A stretch of DNA of 64,000 nucleotides. Origin: Pseudomonadota bacterium. GTDB taxonomy: Bacteria > Pseudomonadota > Alphaproteobacteria > Rhizobiales > Methylopilaceae. Location: the NCBI GenBank assembly GCA_023388965.1, contig JAEWFF010000022.1, forward strand, positions 1-64,000, in the 5' to 3' direction. The notes below the pieces were generated by a model. That model was not told the DNA's origin. It saw only the letters and a program-made list of their open reading frames with translations, and ran no database searches. A program made the position numbers and the translations under genes. Positions 23,799 to 29,824 of this stretch are shown piece by piece (the stretch's first letter is position 1; the number at the start of each line of letters is the position of its first letter).

Positions 23799-23825
23799 TT
23801 CCCGGCGGAAAATGTCCGCCGGGAA
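23799..23825. repeat. REP-like palindrome, copy A
   Basis: An 11-bp perfect inverted repeat TTCCCGGCGGA/TCCGCCGGGAA with a 5-base loop, followed by TGACGGG. A related palindrome ending CCGGGATGACG lies at 63753-63784. This looks like a short repeated extragenic palindrome. It lies between the small secreted protein gene and tRNA-Leu. Confidence 0.55.
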
Positions 23826-23849
23826 TGACGGGCCCTGAACTCATTGTGA

Positions 23850-23934
23850 TGGTGCGGTCGAGAAGACTCGAACTTCCACGGGTTGCCCCACAGCGACCTC
23901 AACGCTGCGCGTCTACCAATTCCGCCACGACCGC
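23850..23934 (-). tRNA. tRNA-Leu (anticodon GAG)
   Basis: The 85-base gene, read leftward, folds into a full class II tRNA. The acceptor stem is GCGGTCG/CGACCGC, followed by discriminator A and an encoded CCA. The D loop is AATTGGTAGA. The anticodon stem CAGCG/CGCTG has loop TTGAGGT, giving anticodon GAG. A long variable arm closes with TGGGG/CCCGT, and the T loop is TTCGAGT. GAG reads CTC and CTT leucine codons. Confidence 0.96.
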
Positions 23935-24007
23935 GGGAAAAAAGCCGGCCTCTTCGGGCCGGCGCGCGCTCTCTAACAAATAGTCCGGGACGCGACAAGT
24001 GGAGCGT

Positions 24008-24250
24008 TCAGCGCATTTCAGGTGTGCGCTTGAGAACTTCCTTCACCTCGACCGCGATGCGGTTGCCGATCACCACGATGGAGCCGCGCGCCACGGGCAG
24101 ATTATTGGCGCGGATGGTAACATCGTCGTCTTCCGTCGCGTCGAGCTCGATGACCGCTCCGCGGCCCATGCGCAAAAGCTGGTGGATGGGCATATTGGTC
24201 TGGCCCAGCATCACCGATATATCGAGGCGGATATCGTCAAGAACTGCCAT
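24008..24250 (-). CDS. FliN-like flagellar motor switch protein (SpoA domain only)
   Basis: The 80-residue product is little more than one SpoA (FliN/FliM C-terminal) domain: LDISVMLGQTNMPIHQLLRMGRGAVIEL and the V-A-R-G-S-I-V-V-I-G-N-R-I-A-V-E-V strand pair that forms the intertwined dimer. FliN forms the lower C-ring of the flagellar motor. No other flagellar gene lies in the window, and the usual N-terminal region of FliN is absent. The ATG at 24250 is preferred because MAVLDDI leads straight into the domain; an ATG at 24280 would add ten residues. It lies just downstream of tRNA-Leu. Confidence 0.82.
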   Translation of the reverse strand: MAVLDDIRLDISVMLGQTNMPIHQLLRMGRGAVIELDATEDDDVTIRANNLPVARGSIVVIGNRIAVEVKEVLKRTPEMR

Positions 24251-24327
24251 GCACAGAAACCCCAGACCCACGGACGCCAAACGCGAACGCCGCGTCCCCG
24301 GAAGGTCAGCACAATCATGGTTAACCC

Positions 24328-25059
24328 TTGCTTAACAGCTTGATTTCCTTTGCTCCTCAGGAGGCCGGGGACCTTCCCGAATGGCGGGTCAGCCGGGGGC
24401 TCGTGGACTATGAGGCTGCGGTTGCCGCGATGGAATCGCGTGCCGCTTCCATTGCCGAGGGGCGGGCGCCGGAACTCGTCTGGCTGCTGGAGCATCCGCC
24501 GCTCTACACGGCCGGCACCAGCGCCGAGGACGGCGACCTCCTCGATGGCGGCCGATTCCCGGTCTTCCGGACGGGGCGGGGCGGCCAGCACACCTATCAT
24601 GGCCCCGGACAGCGCGTGGCCTATGTCCTGCTCGATCTGAGGCGCCGCAGGCCCGATGTGCGGGCCTTTGTGGCTGCGCTGGAGGAATGGCTCATCCGGG
24701 CGCTGGCGGCCTTTGCGGTGGATGGAGAGCGCCGTCAGGGCCGCGTCGGGGTGTGGATCAGGCGGTCGGACAGGGGCAATGGCGCCGAAGACAAGATCGC
24801 TGCCATCGGCGTGCGTCTGCGCCGCTGGGTGAGCTTCCACGGCATCAGTCTCAATGTGGAGCCCGATCTGACCCATTACGACGGAATCGTGCCCTGCGGC
24901 GAGCGCGGGCCGGGGGTGACAAGTCTGGTCGATCTCGGTCGGCCCGTGACCATGGAGGAGGCGGATGCGGCTCTCCTGACGGCCTTCCGCGAGATTTTCG
25001 GGGAGGTTATGCCCCTCGAAGGCCCTCCGCCTGAGCTGGCGGATAGCAGTCGTTCCTGA
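24328..25059 (+). CDS. lipB: Octanoyltransferase LipB
   Basis: LipB moves octanoyl groups from acyl carrier protein to lipoyl domains, the first step of lipoate synthesis. The conserved core starts at PEWRVSRGLVDYE and includes RGGQHTYHGPGQ, the catalytic lysine in EDKIAAIGVR and the catalytic cysteine in GIVPCG. The N-terminus is uncertain: no ATG is in frame, so TTG at 24328 (243 residues) or TTG at 24340 must be used. It ends one base from the convergent acylphosphatase stop. Confidence 0.93.
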   Translation: MLNSLISFAPQEAGDLPEWRVSRGLVDYEAAVAAMESRAASIAEGRAPELVWLLEHPPLYTAGTSAEDGDLLDGGRFPVFRTGRGGQHTYHGPGQRVAYVLLDLRRRRPDVRAFVAALEEWLIRALAAFAVDGERRQGRVGVWIRRSDRGNGAEDKIAAIGVRLRRWVSFHGISLNVEPDLTHYDGIVPCGERGPGVTSLVDLGRPVTMEEADAALLTAFREIFGEVMPLEGPPPELADSSRS

Positions 25060-25060
25060 A

Positions 25061-25360
25061 TCAGGCGTCCGGAAGGATTGAAAACTCAGCGTTTTCCGGC
25101 AGAAGCGCCAGATCGCTCTCATCGACCGGCCGGACGGCAATATCCATCACCTGGGCGCCGGGCGGTCCGCGCTCCATGAGCGCTAGGGCCGATTCGACGT
25201 TTTTTTTGCCGCCTGACAGAACGGCCTCGACCCCGCCGTCGCGGCGGTTGCGCACCCAGCCCGCGATGCCAAGGGTTCCGGCGGCCTGCGCCAGCCAGGC
25301 GCGATAGCCGACGCCCTGAACCCGGCCCGACACCTCGACATGTATGTCCATGCGATTCAT
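25061..25360 (-). CDS. acyP: Acylphosphatase
   Basis: Acylphosphatase hydrolyses carboxyl-phosphate bonds. The 99-residue product shows the phosphate-binding loop SGRVQGVGYRAW with its catalytic arginine and the catalytic asparagine in GWVRNRRDGGVEAV. The N-terminus has two nearby methionines (residues 1 and 4); the first is annotated. The fold is the usual ferredoxin-like size. It converges tail to tail with lipB and is divergent from the next regulator gene across 95 bases. Confidence 0.94.
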   Translation of the reverse strand: MNRMDIHVEVSGRVQGVGYRAWLAQAAGTLGIAGWVRNRRDGGVEAVLSGGKKNVESALALMERGPPGAQVMDIAVRPVDESDLALLPENAEFSILPDA

Positions 25361-25455
25361 ATGCGAAACGTCCCGATGATTCTTCGTTTCATGTAACGCA
25401 GAATTAAGTCCTGAAGCGTATTCCCCGAGGAAAATGGCTATCCGGGGGGAACGCC

Positions 25456-26235
25456 ATGCAGACAGTTGCAGCCATCAAGGTACTCGTGGCGGACGATTCC
25501 AGCACGATCCGCCGTCTGTTCAAGGAATTTGTCGCCCGCTGGGAGACGCCCGTCGAAATCGTCGAAGCGGAGGACGGCGCATCCTGCCTCGCCCAGCTCG
25601 CGGCCACACGGTTCGACATGGCCTTTCTCGACGTCAATATGCCGGGAATGACCGGGATTGAGGCGCTTTGCCATGCCCGGCATGCCGGCAACGACACATT
25701 CGTCGTTGTAATGTCGTCGCATACAAAAAGCGAAATCGTCGATGTCGCGCGGCAGCTCGCGGCGTACGATTTTCTCCGCAAGCCGTTCACGGCACCTGAT
25801 CTGGCGGCGATATTCCGTACCTACGAGCGTATCCTGCGGCCGGTGAGCGCGCTTCTCGTGGACGATTCGGCGACGGTGCGGCGCGTCATCTCGAAAATCA
25901 TCGATCAGTCGATCTTTCGCGTCGCGATCGACGAGGCATGCACGGGCCTCGTTGCGGTCGAATTGAGCGAAGAGAGCCGCTACGACGTGGTCTTTCTCGA
26001 TCTGAACATGCCGGGGCTCGACGGTCCGGCGACGCTTGCGCGCCTGCGCAGCAAGAATCCCGATGTGCGCGTGATCGTCAATTCCAGCGAGCCGGAGGAG
26101 AATGCGCGTCGCCGTTTCGGGAATCAGAAGGTCGAGATTTTTCTCAAGAAGCCCTTCTATCCGAAGGATGTCGATCACGCGATGCGCGTCTGCTTCGATC
26201 TTCCGCCGCCCTATCAGATCTCGAGCGCTGCGTGA
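25456..26235 (+). CDS. Double-receiver response regulator without output domain
   Basis: The 259-residue protein consists of two CheY-like receiver domains. Domain 1 (residues 6-125) has ADDSSTIRRL, the phosphoacceptor aspartate in FLDVNMPGMTG and the lysine in LRKPF. Domain 2 (133-250) has VDDSATVRRV, FLDLNMPGLDG and LKKPF. No DNA-binding or enzymatic domain follows, so it likely works by protein contacts or as a phosphate relay or sink. GGGGGGAACGCC precedes the ATG. No histidine kinase lies nearby. A terminator follows. Confidence 0.9.
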   Translation: MQTVAAIKVLVADDSSTIRRLFKEFVARWETPVEIVEAEDGASCLAQLAATRFDMAFLDVNMPGMTGIEALCHARHAGNDTFVVVMSSHTKSEIVDVARQLAAYDFLRKPFTAPDLAAIFRTYERILRPVSALLVDDSATVRRVISKIIDQSIFRVAIDEACTGLVAVELSEESRYDVVFLDLNMPGLDGPATLARLRSKNPDVRVIVNSSEPEENARRRFGNQKVEIFLKKPFYPKDVDHAMRVCFDLPPPYQISSAA

Positions 26236-26244
26236 GCGTGAAAG

Positions 26245-26269
26245 AGCCGGGGCAGCATCCCGGCTTTTT
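26245..26269 (+). terminator. Terminator after the double-receiver gene
   Basis: Stem AGCCGGG/CCCGGCT (26245-26251 and 26259-26265) with a 7-base loop is followed by TTTT, ten bases after the stop. It makes the regulator a single-gene unit. Confidence 0.85.
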
Positions 26270-26395
26270 GCTGCTGCCGATTGCTGTTGCCGAACCCGGC
26301 CAGCCGAAGGGCTAATGCCAAAAAACCGGGACCGGATTGTCCGCGCTGCCGCCACTGTCCATAATCGCCGCTCGTTTGATTTATGGAGGACAGGA

Positions 26396-27523
26396 ATGGA
26401 CGTTCGCGCGGCCTTGGCGGTGGGGGCTGGAAAGCCCTTGGAAATCACGACGGTTCAGCTCGAAGGCCCAAGGCCCGGCGACGTTCTGGTCGAGATCAAG
26501 GCGACGGGCATCTGCCACACCGACTGGTTCACCCTTTCCGGCGAAGACCCTGAGGGCTTGTTCCCCGCCATTCTCGGCCATGAGGGCGCGGGCGTTGTGC
26601 GCGAGATCGGGGAGGGCGTCACATCGGTGAAGCCCGGCGATCACGTCATTCCGCTCTATACGCCCGAATGCCGCCAGTGTCCGTCCTGCCTGTCGCGCAA
26701 GACCAATCTGTGTACGGCCATACGTACAACGCAGGGGCAGGGGCTCATGCCCGACGGTTCCTCGCGCTTTTCCATCGGCGGGCAGAAAATCCACCATTAT
26801 ATGGGCACGTCCACCTTCGCCAATTACACGGTGCTGCCCGAGATCGCGGTGGCCAAGGTGCGTGAGGACGCTCCGTTCGAAAAGATCTGCTATATCGGCT
26901 GCGGCGTCACCACGGGCATCGGCGCCGTCATCAATACGGCGAAGGCCGAGCCGGGCTGCACGGCCATCCTGTTCGGCCTCGGCGGCATCGGCCTGAACGT
27001 CATTCAGGGCCTGAGGATCGTCGGTGCCGACATGATCATCGGCGTCGATATCAACAACGACAAGAAGGCCTGGGGCGAGCGCTTCGGCATGACGCATTTC
27101 GTCAATCCGACCGAAATAGGCGAAGAACTCGTGCCCTATCTCGTCAACATGACGAAGCGCGGTGCAGACCAGATCGGCGGCGCGGACTACACATTCGATT
27201 GCACCGGCAACACGAAGGTCATGCGCCAGGCGCTCGAAAGCTGCCATCGCGGCTGGGGCGAAAGCATCATCATCGGCGTCGCCGGCGCGGGACAGGAGAT
27301 TTCGACGCGCCCATTCCAGCTCGTCACCGGCCGGGTCTGGAAAGGCACGGCCTTCGGCGGCGCGCGCGGGCGCACGGACGTTCCGAAGATCGTCGACTGG
27401 TATATGGACGGTAAGATCGAGATCGACCCGATGATCACCCACACGATGCCGCTGGAAGACATCAACAAGGGCTTCGATCTGATGCATCACGGCGAGAGCG
27501 TCAGGGGTGTCGTGGTGTTTTAA
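26396..27523 (+). CDS. frmA: S-(hydroxymethyl)glutathione dehydrogenase / class III alcohol dehydrogenase
   Basis: The enzyme oxidises the glutathione-formaldehyde adduct with NAD and also reduces S-nitrosoglutathione. GGAGGA five bases before the ATG at 26396 fixes the start; the product is 375 residues. Catalytic zinc ligands are in TGICHTDWF and LGHEGAG. The structural zinc site has four cysteines in CRQCPSCLSRKTNLC. The NAD fold has FGLGGIGLNV. The MGTSTFANYTV segment is typical of class III. No hydrolase (fghA) gene is adjacent. Confidence 0.95.
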   Translation: MDVRAALAVGAGKPLEITTVQLEGPRPGDVLVEIKATGICHTDWFTLSGEDPEGLFPAILGHEGAGVVREIGEGVTSVKPGDHVIPLYTPECRQCPSCLSRKTNLCTAIRTTQGQGLMPDGSSRFSIGGQKIHHYMGTSTFANYTVLPEIAVAKVREDAPFEKICYIGCGVTTGIGAVINTAKAEPGCTAILFGLGGIGLNVIQGLRIVGADMIIGVDINNDKKAWGERFGMTHFVNPTEIGEELVPYLVNMTKRGADQIGGADYTFDCTGNTKVMRQALESCHRGWGESIIIGVAGAGQEISTRPFQLVTGRVWKGTAFGGARGRTDVPKIVDWYMDGKIEIDPMITHTMPLEDINKGFDLMHHGESVRGVVVF

Positions 27524-27577
27524 CCGTTCCCGGCTTAAAAGCTGCCCCTGGGGGCTTATGCGGCCGGTCCGGCACAG

Positions 27578-28795
27578 ATGAGAAGAGCGTTGCGTATGCC
27601 GAACTCGATTGCCGGGGCCGCGCTCCGGGGCCTTGTCCTCGGCTGCGCATCTTTTGTGCTGGTGGCCTGCACCACGATCCACCGCGTGCCTCTGCCGGCG
27701 ACGGAGGTGTCCAGCGCGACCGTGCTTGCCGATTCCTCGTCGTCCCATCCGATCCGCATCTGGGGCGACGAGAAGGCGCCCATCCAGGACTATCTCGGCG
27801 CCATGTCGGAGGCCGATCTCCGCAGGGAGTTTCCGGCCGTCTACGGCCAGCGCCAGGCCTATCTGGCGCTGTCGGGCGGGGGAGAGAACGGGGCCTTCGG
27901 CGCCGGCCTCCTGACGGGCTGGACGGCAGCGGGCAAGCGGCCGGAATTCATGATCGTCACCGGCGTCAGCACCGGCGCGCTGATCGCGCCTTTCGCGTTT
28001 CTCGGCCCGGCTTACGACCGGCACCTGACGGCGATCTACACCGAATATTCGCTCAACGATCTCGTCCGCCGCCGCTCGGTCTTTGCGATCCTGTCGGCGG
28101 CCTCGGCGGTCGATCCGCAGCCCATGCGCGACCTCATCGCGCGCTATATCAGCCCGGCCGTCGTCGCCGAGATCGCCGCCGAGCACCGGCGCGGGCGCCA
28201 GCTCTGGATCGGCACCACCAATCTCGACGCCGGCCGCCCGGTTCTGTGGAGCATCGGCGCCATCGCCAACAGCGCGGACCCGCGCCGCGTGAAGCTCATT
28301 CACGATATTCTGCTGGCCTCGGCGTCGGTTCCCGGCGCATTTCCGCCCGTGCTCATCAATGTCAATGCGGACGGCCGCACCTATGACGAGCTTCATGTCG
28401 ATGGCGGAACGACCAATCAGGTCTTTCTCTATCCGGCAGGCACGGACTGGAAGTTCGTCATGCGCAAGCTGCGGGTGAAGGGCCGGCCGGAACTCTATGT
28501 CATCCGCAACGCCTCCCTCAGCCCGACCTATCAGCCGGTGAAGGCCGAGCTTGTGCCGATTGCCGGCCGCTCGATCTCGTCGCTGATCCGCACCCAGGGG
28601 ATCGGCGATCTGTACCGCATCTATCTGTCGGCGCAGGAGAGCGGCCTCGACTTCAATCTCGCCTTCATTCCGCCGGGCAATGATGCGCCGCCGAACCGCG
28701 TTTTCGATCAGGCGCATATGCGCAAGATGTTCCTGCTCGGGCAGCAGCAGGCGCGCGACGGCACGGCCTGGCACAATTCGCCGCCGGGGCTCTGA
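27578..28795 (+). CDS. Patatin-like phospholipase lipoprotein
   Basis: A predicted lipid-anchored acyl hydrolase of 405 residues. A type II signal peptide ends at the lipobox VLVAC (cysteine near residue 31). The patatin domain shows the oxyanion loop SGGGENGAFG near residue 100, the nucleophile elbow TGVSTG near residue 129 and the catalytic aspartate in VDGGTTNQVF, giving a complete Ser-Asp dyad. The ATG at 27596 is an alternative start. Substrate unknown; phospholipids are the family norm. It ends at a palindromic repeat and a bidirectional terminator. Confidence 0.9.
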   Translation: MRRALRMPNSIAGAALRGLVLGCASFVLVACTTIHRVPLPATEVSSATVLADSSSSHPIRIWGDEKAPIQDYLGAMSEADLRREFPAVYGQRQAYLALSGGGENGAFGAGLLTGWTAAGKRPEFMIVTGVSTGALIAPFAFLGPAYDRHLTAIYTEYSLNDLVRRRSVFAILSAASAVDPQPMRDLIARYISPAVVAEIAAEHRRGRQLWIGTTNLDAGRPVLWSIGAIANSADPRRVKLIHDILLASASVPGAFPPVLINVNADGRTYDELHVDGGTTNQVFLYPAGTDWKFVMRKLRVKGRPELYVIRNASLSPTYQPVKAELVPIAGRSISSLIRTQGIGDLYRIYLSAQESGLDFNLAFIPPGNDAPPNRVFDQAHMRKMFLLGQQQARDGTAWHNSPPGL

Positions 28796-28844
28796 CGCAT
28801 CAGACCGAAAAGTGCGCAGCAGTTTTCGGATGAATCCGATGCGT
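28795..28844. repeat. Nested palindromic repeat after the patatin gene
   Basis: An outer stem ACGCATC/GATGCGT (28795-28801 and 28838-28844) encloses an inner stem CCGAAAA/TTTTCGG (28805-28811 and 28823-28829). I recall very similar CGAAAAGTG-centred palindromes as frequent intergenic repeats in Rhizobiales genomes. The outer arm starts on the last base of the patatin stop codon. Only one copy is visible here. Confidence 0.55.
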
Positions 28845-28852
28845 AAACACAA

Positions 28853-28878
28853 AAAGGGCTCCCGAACGGGAGCCCTTT
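28853..28878. terminator. Bidirectional terminator between patatin gene and hutX
   Basis: An 11-bp perfect stem AAAGGGCTCCC/GGGAGCCCTTT with loop GAAC. Read leftward it is followed by two further T residues after the TTT arm, making a five-T run, so it should end the haem receptor operon efficiently. Read rightward it has only three T residues and ends the patatin transcript less strongly. Confidence 0.85.
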
Positions 28879-28908
28879 GTCGTCCATCGGAAGCTGGCAA
28901 GAGCCATA

Positions 28909-29415
28909 TCAGGCGGCGAATTTCGCCTTCAGTTCCTCGAATTTCGCGAGCTGTTCGGGCAGGAGATTGCGCTCCTTGTCGCGGCGCACGAACACCTTGA
29001 ACATGCTCTCGCCGTCACCGTTGAAGAACTGCACGGAGCAGGAGCGGCGGCCATGGAACAGGCGGTCGATCAGAAGAATCTCGGCGCAGTTCGATGCCTT
29101 GATGTGACCGCCGATCGGGCTGTCGCCATGGATGTTGAAATAGCCGTGCCCGGCGGTGCCGGCGGGCAGGCTGCCCTCGATCTCGGCGACGATGTCCTTC
29201 GTATGGACAAGGAAGAGAACATCGCCCCAGCCCGTCAGTTCGGCCCATACATCCTCGAATTGCGCGCCCTCGACGAGCGTGGCCTCGCCCTTGGGAAGCT
29301 CGGCCACGACCGCGCGCAGGGGAACGTTCTCCTGCCGGGCAATCGCTTCCAGAACGCCGTCCGGCTTTTCGGCCAGCGCGGCGCGGATTTTCTCGACGTC
29401 GACGGCCATGTTCAT
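28909..29415 (-). CDS. hutX: Cytosolic haem carrier HutX
   Basis: HutX/HuvX proteins bind haem in the cytoplasm and pass it to haem-degrading enzymes. The 168-residue product contains the family segments TGWGDVLFLVHTKDIVAEIEG, HGYFNIHGDSPIGGHIK, LIDRLFHGRRSCSVQFFN and FKVFVRRDKERNLLPEQ. The ATG at 29415 has GGAG seven bases upstream; open sequence further up is out-of-frame. It lies four bases after the monooxygenase gene and ends before a bidirectional terminator, so it is the last gene of the receptor operon. Confidence 0.93.
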   Translation of the reverse strand: MNMAVDVEKIRAALAEKPDGVLEAIARQENVPLRAVVAELPKGEATLVEGAQFEDVWAELTGWGDVLFLVHTKDIVAEIEGSLPAGTAGHGYFNIHGDSPIGGHIKASNCAEILLIDRLFHGRRSCSVQFFNGDGESMFKVFVRRDKERNLLPEQLAKFEELKAKFAA

Positions 29416-29419
29416 CGCC

Positions 29420-29770
29420 TCACTCCGCTGCAACGAGTTGCGGATTGGTGATGTGCTGGAAGACCTCGAAGCCTTCGAAATTCGGGTGGCCCTGAATGCC
29501 GGACTTCTTGCCGCTGGTATTGGGGCGGGCATGGGCATCGCGGAACTGCTGGGACTTCGTCCAGGCCTCGAAATTCGCCTTGGAGCGCCACACCGTGTGC
29601 GAGGCGTAGAGCACATGATCTTCGTGCTCCGGGCCGCGCAGCATGTGGAATTCGACGAAGCCGTCGAGCTCGTGCAGCGTGCTTTTGCGCTCGAGCCAGA
29701 TCTGCTCGAAATCTTCCGTCGAGGCCTTGTCGACCTTGAAGCGGTTCATGGCGATATACATCGGTGTCAT
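29420..29770 (-). CDS. Haem-degrading monooxygenase, IsdG/HmuQ type (ABM fold)
   Basis: The 116-residue protein has the ABM ferredoxin-like fold of IsdG-type enzymes, which open haem to release iron. The residues expected in this group are visible: Asn in YIAMNRFKV, Trp in TVWRSKANFEAW and His in RDAHARP. Rhizobial HmuQ and HmuD are of this kind. Its place between the haem receptor and HutX supports a haem substrate rather than antibiotic biosynthesis. The second methionine (MYIAMNRF) may be the true start. Confidence 0.9.
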   Translation of the reverse strand: MTPMYIAMNRFKVDKASTEDFEQIWLERKSTLHELDGFVEFHMLRGPEHEDHVLYASHTVWRSKANFEAWTKSQQFRDAHARPNTSGKKSGIQGHPNFEGFEVFQHITNPQLVAAE

Positions 29771-29784
29771 CCTTTCGGGCTGGC

Positions 29785-29810
29785 GGGTGCGCCGGCGAAC
29801 CGGCGCACCC
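29785..29810 (-). other. Stem-loop between receptor and monooxygenase genes
   Basis: An 11-bp perfect stem GGGTGCGCCGG/CCGGCGCACCC with a 4-base loop fills half of the 54-base gap. No T run follows in the leftward direction. This is the pattern of an intercistronic hairpin that protects the upstream receptor message or lowers downstream expression. Confidence 0.65.
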
Positions 29811-29824
29811 TGCTGGCTTACATA

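Noticed and set aside
25361..25390. GAAAC-N15-CGTT resembling an EcfG stress promoter on both strands (inverted GAAACG/CGTTTC).
   Set aside because: The first box differs from GGAAC and the spacing is one or two bases short of the usual 16-17. The symmetry explains why both strands match.
26381..28900. A leftward open frame of about 840 codons.
   Set aside because: It is the shadow of frmA and the patatin gene, whose motifs and ribosome binding sites are clear.
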